From: Halopenitus malekzadehii
GTDB taxonomy: Archaea > Halobacteriota > Halobacteria > Halobacteriales > Haloferacaceae
Length of the DNA stretch: 64,000 nucleotides
NCBI RefSeq assembly: GCF_900108505.1
Contig: NZ_FNWU01000004.1
Span: 120,242-184,241 of the forward strand
Direction: 5' to 3'
The notes beneath the pieces are model-generated. The model was not told the origin of the DNA. It was given only the letters and a program-made list of their open reading frames with translations, and searched no databases. Of the stretch, positions 16,886 through 26,104 are shown piece after piece. The translations under genes and the position numbers were made by a program. Position 1 is the first letter of the stretch, and each line of letters begins with the position of its first letter.

Positions 16886-17575
16886 TCACTCGTGAGGGTC
16901 ACGGTCCGGCCCCGGATACTCGCCACCGACCACCGTCGGGTACAGGCGTTCGGGGTCGAAGACCGCCGTGAACGCCCGCGGTTCCCGAACGCTTAGGTCG
17001 ACCCGGTCACGGAGTGCCACCCCCGCAGCGACGCCGGTCAGATCTGGATCGAAGGAGAGCACGTGCATCGCGCCGCCGCGGTACGCCGCCGCGAGTGCGG
17101 GATGGTCGCCGGGTGGTTGATCGACGACGACGAAACGGTCCGCCGCAAGCGACCGCCACGCGGACGCGATCTCGAGCCCCGCGAGATCGCTGATGACTGC
17201 CTGCGCGTCCGCAAGGAGGTCGGGGGTCGCGACGATGGTGAGCCACGAGTGACCACGGATCCGGTCCAACGCGGCGCGTGCCTCGCCGCCGACGAGGAGG
17301 TCGGCCGCCAGTACGTCCGCGTCGACAACGATCCGCGCGATCGAGGGATCGGGACCATCACCATCGTCCGCCGAGTCGTCACCATCGTCCGCCGAGTCGT
17401 CACCATCGTCCGCCGAGTCGTCGCGAGCGTCCCCTGTCTCGCTCGTTCGATCGTCCGCCGGCGACTCCGAGATCTCGTCATCTACCGGTGGTGAGCGTCG
17501 CGCCGCGAGCGCGTCGCGAACATCCGAACGCGTGACTCCCGTCGGCGGTCGATCGAAGAGGTCGCTCCAGTGCAC
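16886..17575 (-). CDS. PIN-like domain protein with Asp-rich repeats
   Basis: A 229-aa protein from the GTG at 17575. Residues about 10-75 are a charged linker with three DDSADDG repeats. The C-terminal part looks like a PIN-type RNase fold: IVVDADVLAADLLVGG (first Asp), WLTIVATPDLLADA, and HPALAAAYRGGAMHVLSFDPDL (late Asp). The start is uncertain. The GTG has a TATA-like stretch (minus-strand GTAAATC) about 29 bp upstream, while an ATG at 17695 and one at 17767 are in frame. A toxin-like or tRNA/rRNA nuclease role is only inference; no antitoxin gene is adjacent. Confidence 0.6.
   Translation of the reverse strand: MHWSDLFDRPPTGVTRSDVRDALAARRSPPVDDEISESPADDRTSETGDARDDSADDGDDSADDGDDSADDGDGPDPSIARIVVDADVLAADLLVGGEARAALDRIRGHSWLTIVATPDLLADAQAVISDLAGLEIASAWRSLAADRFVVVDQPPGDHPALAAAYRGGAMHVLSFDPDLTGVAAGVALRDRVDLSVREPRAFTAVFDPERLYPTVVGGEYPGPDRDPHE
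17360..17422 (-). repeat. 21-bp coding repeat, three perfect copies
   Basis: Three identical 21-bp units (17360-17380, 17381-17401, 17402-17422) inside the PIN-like gene, each encoding seven residues of the Asp/Ser-rich linker. Identity at the DNA level suggests recent expansion. Confidence 0.92.
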
Positions 17576-17822
17576 ACTCCCGCACACGGGCCGATCGGAT
17601 ATCGGATTTACGACGGCGCCACCACGATCGAAGCCGTCGGTGACCGACGGTTCAGCCGGACGACCGCCGCGCGTCTGACGTGGGTTTATGGGCATCGGGA
17701 CTCCCGAACCGACTGGGCGCGCGAATCCACAGTTTCCCCCCATCCTCACCCCGCGCGCCCCCGTCACACGCTCGTTCAGGGCTACACACCCGTTCGTCGG
17801 CCCTGGTCAATCCGAACTTCGC

Positions 17823-18482
17823 TCACGCGGTCCCGAGCAGCGTCGCTTCGACGTCCTCGATCGTACCGGTCGCGACGAGCAGCGCGAGCCTGTCTCCAGC
17901 CTCGATCGCCGTCCCCGGGAGCGGGATCGTCAGGGGGTCGCCGTCGCGACCGTGTGCGTAGATGCGGCCGTGATCCCCCAGGTCGACCTCGTTGACGTGA
18001 CCCCCGATAACCGGTGCGCTTGCAGTGACGGTCACGGTGAGCAGCTGGAGTCCCTCAGTCAGGTCGTCGAGAGCGTTGAAGTCGCCGCCGAGGATCGCAG
18101 TTTTGGCGCCCGCAGCGCCGAACCGCTCAGGGTAGATGACCGCATCGGCATCCTTCTCGTACCGCTCGTACGTGTCGCGTTCGACGTCTTCACTCAGCCG
18201 CATTACGGTCCGGCAGTCGTACGTCGACCCGATCCGGCAGATCCGGTGGTTCGTCTCGATCGAACCGGTGAGCCCACCGACGGCGCGGGCATTGTCGATC
18301 CCTGCCTCTTCGAGGACCGACCGAACGCTGCCGTCGCCGTCGATTACGTCGAACCCTCTCTCCCGAGCCCTGTGGACCTTCTCGCGGTCGTTGTCAACGA
18401 CACGGACGTCGTGGCCCTCCGCGTCGAGTACTCGCGCAGTCCGTGCGCCGACCCGTCCGAATCCGACGACGAGTATCTCCAT
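17823..18482 (-). CDS. TrkA family potassium uptake regulator (NAD-binding)
   Basis: A 219-aa protein with an N-terminal Rossmann fold TrkA-N domain (EILVVGFGRVGARTARVL, VRVVDNDREKV, DVIDGDGSVRSVLEEAGI) and a C-terminal TrkA-C (RCK-C) domain (about 135-215, with GRIYAHGRDGDPLTIPLPGTAIEAGD-like region). Such proteins gate K+ transporters by binding NAD(H) and nucleotides. There is no transmembrane channel fused or adjacent, so its partner must be elsewhere. Start ATG at 18482 places the GxGxxG strand at the N-terminus. Confidence 0.88.
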   Translation of the reverse strand: MEILVVGFGRVGARTARVLDAEGHDVRVVDNDREKVHRARERGFDVIDGDGSVRSVLEEAGIDNARAVGGLTGSIETNHRICRIGSTYDCRTVMRLSEDVERDTYERYEKDADAVIYPERFGAAGAKTAILGGDFNALDDLTEGLQLLTVTVTASAPVIGGHVNEVDLGDHGRIYAHGRDGDPLTIPLPGTAIEAGDRLALLVATGTIEDVEATLLGTA

Positions 18483-18594
18483 ACCTCGCCGTACGGCGAC
18501 CGGCATCAAAAACCTATGCGAGATGTTACCACGATGGACTCCGTCTCGGATGAGCGGGGAGATCACGCGACGCCCGACTGAGGGAGTCGACGGC

Positions 18595-19515
18595 TCACCC
18601 GGTGGACCGGTATCGGACGATCTCCGCGCGGATGGCCTCCCGTTTCACGAGGAGGAAGCCACAGAAGATGAGGAGAAAGCCGAGAACGGTCGCGATCGTG
18701 ATGATCTCATCGAGGAACACCCATCCCGAAAGCGCGGCGAACACCGGTGCGACGTACGAGACGAGGTTGATCTCGATCGGACCGAGGCGTTCGAGGAGAT
18801 CAAAGAAGACCAAGAACCCGATCGCGCTGGCGGCGATCGAGAGATATCCCAACGCGAGGATCGCTTCGAAGGACCAGACGACGTCGCCGACCGATTCGCC
18901 GAGGCCGATCGAGACGATATGCATGATCGCCGCACCGATCAGCATCGACCATGCTTCCATCGTCTCGATCGGCAGCTGGGCGTCGACGGTTCGCGTGAGG
19001 ACGGTTCCGAGCGCGAAGGATGCGGCGGCGAGGAACACGAGGAGTTTCGGAACGGCACCGTCGCCGAGAAGGGATCCAGGATCGGGGTTGGTAAGCACGA
19101 TCACGCCGCCCAGTCCGAACAGAAGCCCAACCGTTCCGACGATCGTCAACCGTTCCTCCGGAAGGAACCCGCGAGCGAAGACGGTCGTCAAGACCGGCGA
19201 CAGGCTCACGATCACCGCGGCGACCGCGCTCGTCACGTGGGGATCCGACTCACCGATGAACAGGAAGACGTGGTAGGCTGCGATGAGAAGGACGCCGCCG
19301 ATCGCCACGAGCGTCCACTCGCCGCGCGTTCGCGGAATCGGGTCGTCGACGATCAGCACGGCGTATCCGAGCATCACGACCGCTGCCACGTCGTATCGAA
19401 ACGCCGCGAACAGGACGGGCGGGAAGTACTCGAGTCCGGCGTTGATCGTCATAAACGCCGACCCCCAGAGGGTCGCAAGCAGGAGGAACAGGAGGAGGTT
19501 TCGGTAGCTGCGCAC
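18595..19515 (-). CDS. DMT superfamily transporter (EamA domains)
   Basis: A 306-aa inner membrane protein with ten predicted helices in two EamA repeats. The N-terminus LLLFLLLATLWGSAFMTI and the repeat boundary motifs (AVIVSLSPVLTTVFARGFLPEE, and LVSYVAPVFAALSGWVFLDE in the second half) are typical of drug/metabolite exporters. The substrate cannot be read. It stands alone on the minus strand between the TrkA-type and CBS genes. Confidence 0.88.
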   Translation of the reverse strand: MRSYRNLLLFLLLATLWGSAFMTINAGLEYFPPVLFAAFRYDVAAVVMLGYAVLIVDDPIPRTRGEWTLVAIGGVLLIAAYHVFLFIGESDPHVTSAVAAVIVSLSPVLTTVFARGFLPEERLTIVGTVGLLFGLGGVIVLTNPDPGSLLGDGAVPKLLVFLAAASFALGTVLTRTVDAQLPIETMEAWSMLIGAAIMHIVSIGLGESVGDVVWSFEAILALGYLSIAASAIGFLVFFDLLERLGPIEINLVSYVAPVFAALSGWVFLDEIITIATVLGFLLIFCGFLLVKREAIRAEIVRYRSTG

Positions 19516-19640
19516 ATCCCCACTGCGGAGGGGTTCACCCTGAGGGTTTCGAAGACCGAACTTCGAGCCGGATCCGTCCGGGTTGAGAAGAGTCGTTTCT
19601 CCGATCGCCGTCGCGGCAGTTCCGACCGTGTACGGGGCGG

Positions 19641-19693
19641 TACGGCCGTGTACGGAGTTACATAACCGTGTGTGAATGATACGGCCGTGTACG
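19641..19693. repeat. 14-bp direct repeats 39 bp apart
   Basis: TACGGCCGTGTACG occurs at 19641-19654 and again at 19680-19693, with a related copy just upstream (CCGTGTACGGGG near 19626). The region is the intergenic space between the convergent ends and starts of the EamA and CBS genes. Function unknown. Confidence 0.7.
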
Positions 19694-19709
19694 TTGCGAT
19701 TTCTGCGGG

Positions 19710-20201
19710 TCAGTCCAATCCGCGGTCACGCAACGCCCGAATGACGTCCTGTCTGGCGATGAGTCCGACGAGTCGACCGTCCGCGTCGACGACCGGAACC
19801 CGGTTTACGTCCGGATCTCCGGAAAGCAGGTCGAGAACGGTTTCAGCGTCGGCATCGGGATCCACCGTGACGACGTCGGTCGTCATCACCTTCGAGATCG
19901 GACGGCCGGATTCGCGAACGAAATCGAGGCCCGTGTCGATGTCGTTCCACGGGACGTCGATTTGGTAGGTGAGCGTGTCGACGAACGGCGGGAAGCCGAT
20001 CGGGATCCAGAGCGTTTCGTCCTCGGGCTCAAAGAGGTCGACGAGGTCGGATTCGGAGACGATCCCGAGGAGGTACCGTTCGTCGTCGATCACCGGGAAT
20101 CCTGAGAACCGGACGCGAGCAAATCGTTTGAGCACGTCCGCAACGTCATCCTCCGGCGATACCGTCTGTACGTCCGTGATCATCAGATCGCGGGCCTGCA
20201 T
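19710..20201 (-). CDS. CBS domain pair protein
   Basis: A 163-aa protein consisting of two CBS domains (about 1-60 and 95-160). The first has ARDLMITDVQTVSPEDDVADVL and FSGFPVIDDERYLLGIVSESDL; the second has VMTTDVVTVDPDADAETVLDLL and RVPVVDADGRLVGLIARQDVIRAL (both shortened here). CBS pairs bind adenine nucleotides and regulate partner proteins. The ATG at 20201 is chosen since the family domain begins immediately; an in-frame ATG at 20261 would add 20 charged residues. Confidence 0.85.
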   Translation of the reverse strand: MQARDLMITDVQTVSPEDDVADVLKRFARVRFSGFPVIDDERYLLGIVSESDLVDLFEPEDETLWIPIGFPPFVDTLTYQIDVPWNDIDTGLDFVRESGRPISKVMTTDVVTVDPDADAETVLDLLSGDPDVNRVPVVDADGRLVGLIARQDVIRALRDRGLD

Positions 20202-20286
20202 ACGTTCCCCTCGGTCATCCCGGAAGGTAAACTCTCGGTCGCACCGGATCCCATCGCTCATACGGATCGACGGTCAATATCGGGGT

Positions 20287-20832
20287 ATGACCGACGACTA
20301 CGCGAGCCGCGTCCGTGAGAGCCGCGCGGAGAAGGACGAGTTCTTCGACGAGCATCCCCAGTCACCGATCCCGCCGGAACGCCGAGACGACTTCGACGGA
20401 TTGGCGTATTTCGATCCCGATCCCGACTCCCGGGTTTCGGCGACCGTCACGGTTCACGAGGATCCCGAGCCGATCGAACTCGAGACGACCGCCGGACCGA
20501 ACGTCCGGTACCTTCGCGTCGTCACGTTCGCGTTCGAGCTGAACGGCGCGGATCTGACGCTCGCGGCCTACCGCCAGGAGGGTGACGAGGACGCGGCCCT
20601 GTTCATTCCCTTCCGTGACAAGACGACCGGCCAGGAGACCTACCACAACGGGCGCTACATCGAACTCGAACCGGAGGAGGACCTCGCCGACGGCGACGAG
20701 GTCACGATCGACTTCAACCTGGCATACAACCCCTTCTGTGCGTACACCGAGACGTTCTCGTGTCCGCTTCCGCCCGAGGAGAACTGGCTCGAGATCGCCG
20801 TGTACGCCGGCGAACGAACGCCGCCCTGGTGA
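20287..20832 (+). CDS. DUF1684 family protein
   Basis: A 181-aa protein with the DUF1684 pattern. An N-terminal helix SRAEKDEFFDEHPQSPIP is followed by FDGLAYFDPDP, a beta-rich body with LFIPFRDKTTGQETYHNGRY, and the signature DFNLAYNPFCAYTETFSCPL with PPEENWLEIAVYAGE at the end. Members are cytoplasmic with unknown function; the Cys residues and NPFCAY motif are conserved in the family. Start ATG at 20287. Confidence 0.88.
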   Translation: MTDDYASRVRESRAEKDEFFDEHPQSPIPPERRDDFDGLAYFDPDPDSRVSATVTVHEDPEPIELETTAGPNVRYLRVVTFAFELNGADLTLAAYRQEGDEDAALFIPFRDKTTGQETYHNGRYIELEPEEDLADGDEVTIDFNLAYNPFCAYTETFSCPLPPEENWLEIAVYAGERTPPW

Positions 20833-20878
20833 CCCTGTTCCCTACGGAACTTTGGGTTTCCACGCCGTACCACGTTGT

Positions 20879-21505
20879 ATGCCCACAGATCCCACGGAAC
20901 ACACTGATGATTCCGCGACACGGTCCGCCGATCCGACACGCATCCGCGTCGTCGTCGTCCACGCCGCCGACGTCGTGACGGCGCTCGAAGCCCGAGAGCG
21001 GAGTCGTCGACGAACGGTCCTCCGAGCCACACCCCCGTTCACGGGACGGATGCGTGCACGGCTTCACGATGCGGCTGCGGCCGAAGATCGCGATGCGGCC
21101 CCAGCGGACGGCGACGGTACGGTCGCGGAGAGCGTGGATCCCCCGCACCCGGAGGCGAGTTCGGAATCCGGGAGGGAGTCGACTGAAGCGGTCCACATCC
21201 CCCCTCGAGATCTGGTCGTCGATCCACCGCCGTATCCCGATCCGGACGACACCGAGGACGCGCTCCGTGCTCGTGACGCCTACGACATCGAGACGCACCG
21301 AAGCCGACACGCCGCTGCGGTCGCCGACTGGCGGGACACGGTTCGCGGTCGGATCGCGGAGACCGTCCCCATCACCATCGAGGGAGAGACCACTCCTCGA
21401 GACCAGAGCCGATCGCGGTCGGACGCAGCCGATACTCGGCCGCGAACACATGAGGTCCATGTGAGCGCGCTGGGAACGTCACCTGACGACTCAGCGGATA
21501 CCTGA
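20879..21505 (+). CDS. Hypothetical charged haloarchaeal protein
   Basis: A 208-aa hydrophilic protein from the ATG at 20879, 46 bp after the DUF1684 stop, probably co-transcribed with it. The N-terminal part contains IRVVVVHAADVVTALEARER and RRTVLRATPPFTGRMRARLH; the C-terminal part has YDIETHRSRHAAAVADWRD. The middle is a low-complexity Asp/Glu/Pro linker. No catalytic motif or membrane segment is seen and I do not recognise the family. Strong third-position GC and the plausible start support a real gene. Confidence 0.6.
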   Translation: MPTDPTEHTDDSATRSADPTRIRVVVVHAADVVTALEARERSRRRTVLRATPPFTGRMRARLHDAAAAEDRDAAPADGDGTVAESVDPPHPEASSESGRESTEAVHIPPRDLVVDPPPYPDPDDTEDALRARDAYDIETHRSRHAAAVADWRDTVRGRIAETVPITIEGETTPRDQSRSRSDAADTRPRTHEVHVSALGTSPDDSADT

Positions 21506-21513
21506 CGAGGCGG

Positions 21514-22887
21514 CTAGTCGTGGGTGTGGCCGGTGCCCTCGTCGTCGTGGTCGTGTGAGCCGGAGCCGCCGTCGCCGACGATTTCGGCGCCCTCTCCGTC
21601 GATCATGTCCATATTCTTCAGGTTGTCCCGCTCTTCGAAGTCCTCGACGGCGGCGACGACGTCCTCCTGGGTGAGAGTCATTCGGTCCTCGGTCAGCGCG
21701 CGGAGGACGGCCTCACGAAGGACCATTCGGAGGTCCGACCCCGTCAGCCCCGCGGTCGATTCGGCGATCTCCTCGGGATCGAAGTCCGCGATGTCCATCT
21801 CCTCGGTGACGATCCGAAGGATGTCCGCCCGCATCTCCCGGTCGGGCTTGGGGAAGTTGACGATCTCGTCGAATCGTCGCCACGCGGCCGCATCCAGCTG
21901 ATCGGGGTGATTCGTTGCACCGATGAGCAACACCTCGTCGCGGATCAGCGAGATGTCGTCGATCGACTTGAGCAGCGTGTTGACCGCGCGTTTGAGTGCG
22001 GCGTGTTCGTCCGATCGGCGCGTCTTCGCGACCGAGTCGAACTCGTCGATGAAGAGGATACACGGGGAGAGACGCTTTGCGACCTCGAAGGTCTTCTCGA
22101 CGTTTTTGGCCGTCTCGCCGAGGTACTGGCTCGTGATCATCGAGAGCTTCACCTCGACGAACGGCAGGCCAAGCTCGTGTGCGAGCGCCCTCGAAATGGT
22201 CGTTTTCCCGGTTCCGGGAGGACCCACGAACAGGAGCTTCCCGATCTCCCGGAGGCCGATGCTCGCCAGATACTCGCGGTGTTCGATCGCCTTGACGAGT
22301 TTCTGGATCTCCTCCTCCTGGTCGCCGGTGAGAACCAGGTCCTCGAGCGTCGTCTCGATCTCCTCAGGGGCGCGAACGTTGACCAGATCGAGCATCTCCG
22401 CGTCCTCCTCCTCGTCGAAATACTCGTCGAGCAGGGCGTCGATCCAGACGCGGTCGGCGTGGATCGGGCGGGTGTCCTCGCGGGCCTCTTCGTGGGTGAC
22501 CGACATCTCGAGGTCGTCGTGATCCTCGAAGGCGGCCGCAAGCGTCGGGTTCGTCGCGATCCGTTCGTCGTCGGCGCGTTCGTGGACCCATTCGAGGGCC
22601 ATCTCGGGCTGGGTGAGCGAGATCTCGCCGGAGAAGTCGGTTCGCTGCGTGAACAGCAGGTCGGAAACGGCCTCCCAGGGGCGTTCCACGCCGGTCGCGG
22701 TGCGCACTGTGTCGTCGGTGGCTTTGAGCGGTCGCTCCACGCCGCCGGGACCGTCCTCCCCCGGCGTATCCGTCCAGAACACCTGCCGAAACCGTGGCGG
22801 CAGGTCGTTCTCGTCGAGATCGCGGCGGTCCGAATAGAGATGTGTCGTCAACACGAATTCGACCACGTCGAGGGCCGGGTCACTCAT
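21514..22887 (-). CDS. AAA family ATPase
   Basis: A 457-aa AAA ATPase. An N-terminal domain of about 190 residues precedes the ATPase core: Walker A LLFVGPPGTGKTTISRAL, Walker B PCILFIDEFDSVAKTRR, sensor 1 VLLIGATNHPDQLD and the arginine-finger region AAWRRFDEIVNFPKP. The lid follows (STAGLTGSDLRMVLREAVLRAL). The C-terminus is a His/Asp tail (SHDHDDEGTGHTHD) that could bind metal. It resembles the proteasome-activating/Cdc48-like haloarchaeal ATPases, with a distinct N-domain; the substrate is unknown. Start ATG at 22887. Confidence 0.87.
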   Translation of the reverse strand: MSDPALDVVEFVLTTHLYSDRRDLDENDLPPRFRQVFWTDTPGEDGPGGVERPLKATDDTVRTATGVERPWEAVSDLLFTQRTDFSGEISLTQPEMALEWVHERADDERIATNPTLAAAFEDHDDLEMSVTHEEAREDTRPIHADRVWIDALLDEYFDEEEDAEMLDLVNVRAPEEIETTLEDLVLTGDQEEEIQKLVKAIEHREYLASIGLREIGKLLFVGPPGTGKTTISRALAHELGLPFVEVKLSMITSQYLGETAKNVEKTFEVAKRLSPCILFIDEFDSVAKTRRSDEHAALKRAVNTLLKSIDDISLIRDEVLLIGATNHPDQLDAAAWRRFDEIVNFPKPDREMRADILRIVTEEMDIADFDPEEIAESTAGLTGSDLRMVLREAVLRALTEDRMTLTQEDVVAAVEDFEERDNLKNMDMIDGEGAEIVGDGGSGSHDHDDEGTGHTHD

Positions 22888-23007
22888 CCCCCAAAAGTTG
22901 GGACGGGCGGCGTTTAAGCGCGTCGAAGCACCCCCATACGTGGATCGGAACCCACACGGAAGGCGGATCCACCCGAACTTAAGCCGCCGCCGGACCGAGC
23001 GATCGAT

Positions 23008-24150
23008 ATGTCGGCAGCTACCACACCGGTGATCGCGGTCGCCCGCCGGACCCCACAGGGTAAAGACGGCGGGGTCTTCAGCGAGGTTCGCAGCGAGGAC
23101 CTCTCGATCACCCTCATCGACCACATCCTCGAAACGACCGGATTGACGGCCGCCCACGTCGACGACCTGATGTGGGGCGTCGCCCAGCAGCGGGATGAAC
23201 AGGACAACAACGTCGCACGCGTCATCGCGTTGCTGTCGGAGCTCGGTGAGAGCGTCCCCGCGACGACCATCAATCGGTGGTGCGCCTCCTCGATGCAGGC
23301 GATCATCTCCGCGGCGGATGCGATCGCTGCCGGCAACCGCGAGTGTATCATCGCCGGTGGCGTGGAGAACATGTCCCGCGTGCCGATGGACACGAGCGCA
23401 TACGATGCTCTCCATCCCGATCTCGCCCAGCAGTACGATATCTTCCAACTGCAGATGGGGATGACCGCCGAGACCGTCGCCGAGGAGTACGGCGTGAGTC
23501 GTCGCACACAGGACGAGTACGCCGCACGAAGCCATCGACGGGCGGCCGAGGCGGTCGAGTCCGGGCGGTTCGACCGGGAGATCGTCCCCGTCGAAACCGC
23601 CGACGGCCTCATCGAAGTGGACGAGGGGATCCGCCCGGACACGACGGTGGATGCGCTCTCGGAGCTGCCGCCGGCGTTCACCGGAGACGGCACCGTCACG
23701 GCCGGAAACGCCTCACAGATATCCGACGGTGCGGCGGCGACGCTCGTCACGAGCCGGGCGTTCGCCGAGGACCACGGCCTCGACGTCCTCGCCGAGGTCG
23801 GTACCAATGCCGTTGCCGGCGTCGACCCGACCGTGATGGGTATCGGTCCGGTTCCGGCGACCCGTGGACTGCTCGACCGGGCCGGAACGTCGATCGAGGA
23901 CTACGACCTCGTCGAGCTCAACGAGGCGTTCGCCTCACAGTGTGTCCACTCGAAACGGGAACTCAGCGTTCCTGACGACCGGTTCAACGTGAACGGCGGT
24001 GCGATCGCGATCGGCCACCCCTTGGGCGCCTCGGGGGCTCGGCTGCCGGTGACGCTGGTCCACGAAATGAACGTTCGCGACGCCGACCGTGGGCTCGCGA
24101 CGCTCTGTGTCGGCTTCGGGCAGGGTGCCGCGATCGAGTTCACACGGTAG
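23008..24150 (+). CDS. Acetyl-CoA C-acyltransferase (thiolase)
   Basis: A 380-aa thiolase that condenses or cleaves acyl-CoAs (beta-oxidation or acetoacetyl-CoA formation). The nucleophilic cysteine lies in NRWCASSMQA (C92). The second loop ELNEAFASQCVHSK, the histidine motif NVNGGAIAIGHPLGASGAR and the second cysteine LCVGFGQGAAIEF are all present, so the active site is complete. The start ATG at 23008 follows a TATA-like AACTTAAG by about 30 bp. It stands alone. Confidence 0.92.
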   Translation: MSAATTPVIAVARRTPQGKDGGVFSEVRSEDLSITLIDHILETTGLTAAHVDDLMWGVAQQRDEQDNNVARVIALLSELGESVPATTINRWCASSMQAIISAADAIAAGNRECIIAGGVENMSRVPMDTSAYDALHPDLAQQYDIFQLQMGMTAETVAEEYGVSRRTQDEYAARSHRRAAEAVESGRFDREIVPVETADGLIEVDEGIRPDTTVDALSELPPAFTGDGTVTAGNASQISDGAAATLVTSRAFAEDHGLDVLAEVGTNAVAGVDPTVMGIGPVPATRGLLDRAGTSIEDYDLVELNEAFASQCVHSKRELSVPDDRFNVNGGAIAIGHPLGASGARLPVTLVHEMNVRDADRGLATLCVGFGQGAAIEFTR

Positions 24151-24205
24151 ACGGTCGACGGAACGCGGACGTCAAGAGCGGGACCTCGAGGACGTCGGGG
24201 ACGAC

Positions 24206-24661
24206 TCAGCCCGAGAGGTCGCGTTTCGCCCGGCGGGCGCGGTCGGCCATCTCCGGATGCCCGTCGACGTCAGCGAGGGTTTCGACGGCTTCCATCGTCC
24301 GAATGGAGTCGTCGAGGAACGACCGGACGTCGCCGGTGTACGCGTAGACCAGATAGTCGTCGGTCATCACGTCGACGATCGCGTTCGGGCCGAGTCCCTC
24401 CGCCCGTAACTCGAGGAGATAGCGCGCGAACTTCCGCTCCGGACACCCACAGTAGGGGTTCTGGTCGCAGTCACAGTCCAGGAAATCCTCGGCGAAGTCG
24501 AGAACCCGATCGCGGGTGGCCGAATCGAGCTTCGCGATCCCGTCGCCGGTGAACAGGAGATCGAGAGTCGCCCCGGCGAAGGCACCCTTCGGCAGGCTCG
24601 CCTCCAGCTGGGAGGCGATCTGGCGGTGGTTCTTCACGTAGATCTTGTCCGTGATCGCCAC
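24206..24661 (-). CDS. DUF5814 family protein
   Basis: A 151-aa protein. The Cys-rich segment DCDCDQNPYCGCPERKFARY (about 82-101) may bind a metal, and the following LRAEGLGPNAIVDVMTDDYLVYAYTGDV pattern (shortened here) resembles DUF5814, a domain found C-terminal to archaeal helicases or as a stand-alone haloarchaeal protein. Function unknown. It is the last backbone gene before the tRNA-His integration site. Confidence 0.72.
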   Translation of the reverse strand: MAITDKIYVKNHRQIASQLEASLPKGAFAGATLDLLFTGDGIAKLDSATRDRVLDFAEDFLDCDCDQNPYCGCPERKFARYLLELRAEGLGPNAIVDVMTDDYLVYAYTGDVRSFLDDSIRTMEAVETLADVDGHPEMADRARRAKRDLSG

Positions 24662-24819
24662 AGTTGGACCGGAATAGGTGTTGGGTGAGTAAAAGCGGCG
24701 TGGTGTGTCTTGAGCGCTGGAACGACGGGGTGCGATGCCGCTGCCGTATGCTGAATCGTCACACGGAACGGGAAAAGTCGTAACGTATATCCGTCACACC
24801 GCGATAGATACTGCTGCGT

Positions 24820-24892
24820 GTCCGGGTTGGGGTAGTGGTTATCCTTCAGCCTTGTGGAGGCTGAGACGCGGGTTCGATTCTCGCACCCGGAC
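24820..24892 (+). tRNA. tRNA-His (GUG)
   Basis: A complete cloverleaf: acceptor TCCGGGT (24821-24827) pairs with ACCCGGA (24885-24891), the encoded G(-1) at 24820 faces C73, and the anticodon stem CAGCC/GGCTG holds loop TTGTGGA with anticodon GTG. The T arm GCGGG-TTCGATT-CTCGC is canonical. The encoded G(-1):C73 pair is the histidine identity element. No CCA is encoded. The integrase gene follows 65 bp downstream, and the gene is the attachment site of the element. Confidence 0.96.
24830..24892 (+). repeat. Left attachment repeat (attL), 63 bp
   Basis: Identical over 63 bp to 46870-46932; identity stops sharply on both sides (G versus A upstream, C versus T downstream). It covers the D arm to the acceptor 3' strand of tRNA-His, as usual for integrases that recombine within tRNA genes. 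Confidence 0.93.
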
Positions 24893-24956
24893 CTTAACAC
24901 TTCTAAACCCGTAGCCGTTGTGCGGTTTTGCCTGTTCTTGTACAAGAAGTGATACA

Positions 24957-26072
24957 ATGGCTAAAGTCACAAAGGCGGGTTTCGACGGGGGGCCCATCGT
25001 TCCCAAACCCACGAGAGAGCAGCTTACAGACCGTCAGCTCGAAGATTACGCTGAGCATAGGGTGCGGCTTATTTCTTGGATGGAAAATCTGGGGAAGTCG
25101 CCAGAGCAAGGCGAGGGATACGCCCAAGACACAGTCAATGGACGAGCGTATCGTCTCGACGCCTTCTACCGATTTGTCTGGGAAGAGGAGGGTCGCTACA
25201 CGACCCAGGTCACGCACGACCACGCAGACGAGTGGATGCGGAAGCTCGCGTATGGCGATACCTCACAAGAGAACAAGGCCAGTCATCTGAAGACCGTCAA
25301 GATGCTCTTCCGGTGGCGTGCCAGGGAGTTCGGGGGTGAAGAGTGGGAGTCAGAGATCACGTTCAGTACGAACTCTGGACAGACCAATCCGAAAGACTAC
25401 CTCACACAGGAAGAGCGCCAGCGGATTCGGGATGCGTCACTCGAGTACGGCGGCGTCCCGAACTACAACAGCCTATCACCCGATGAGCGGGATCACTGGA
25501 AGGCCCACCTCGCTCAACGATTTGAAAAACCGAAACGGGACATCGGTCCAGATGATTTCTCACGAGCGAACTCGTGGAAGATCCCGAGCCTCATCTGGGC
25601 CGCTCTCGATACCGGCCTCCGACCAGTCGAAGTCAAACGAGCAAAAAAGCAGTGGGCCGACGTACAAAACAAGGTACTCCGTATCCCGAAGGAGGATTCG
25701 TCGAAGAATTACAATAACTGGACGGTGTCTCTCACAGAGCGGACGGCCAACGCACTCGGGCGCTGGTTGGCTGAGCGTGAGCAATACGCAAAATACGACG
25801 GGAGAGACGAGCTGTGGCTGAATCGGATCGGGAATCCGTACCAGTACTACTCTCTGAATCGAATCTTCAGAGACATCTGTGAGGACGCGAGCATCCCTTC
25901 AGAGGGACGAACATTCTATGCGATCAGACATAGCTTGGCGACATATATGACTCGTGAGGAGGGGCTGGCGGCCGCTCAAGCACAGATGAGACACAAGAGC
26001 CAGGTCTCGACGATGCGGTACGACCAAGCTCCTGTTGAAGATCGTCGGGAGGCACTGGATCGAATGGGGTGA
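24957..26072 (+). CDS. Tyrosine recombinase / integrase of the element
   Basis: A 371-aa site-specific recombinase. An N-terminal SAM-like core-binding domain (about 30-120) precedes the catalytic domain. Catalytic elements: first Arg in ALDTGLRPVEVKRA, the box II region FYAIRHSLATYM (Arg and second His present, but the usual first His is Tyr), the MRHKSQVSTM histidine and the Tyr nucleophile in MRYDQ. It sits directly beside the intact tRNA-His gene, as expected for the enzyme that integrates at this tRNA. The ATG at 24957 is chosen; codon use and GC are lower than in backbone genes. Confidence 0.93.
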   Translation: MAKVTKAGFDGGPIVPKPTREQLTDRQLEDYAEHRVRLISWMENLGKSPEQGEGYAQDTVNGRAYRLDAFYRFVWEEEGRYTTQVTHDHADEWMRKLAYGDTSQENKASHLKTVKMLFRWRAREFGGEEWESEITFSTNSGQTNPKDYLTQEERQRIRDASLEYGGVPNYNSLSPDERDHWKAHLAQRFEKPKRDIGPDDFSRANSWKIPSLIWAALDTGLRPVEVKRAKKQWADVQNKVLRIPKEDSSKNYNNWTVSLTERTANALGRWLAEREQYAKYDGRDELWLNRIGNPYQYYSLNRIFRDICEDASIPSEGRTFYAIRHSLATYMTREEGLAAAQAQMRHKSQVSTMRYDQAPVEDRREALDRMG

Positions 26073-26104
26073 TGGAGATAATTTAGTTGGGAATTTCACC
26101 GGCC

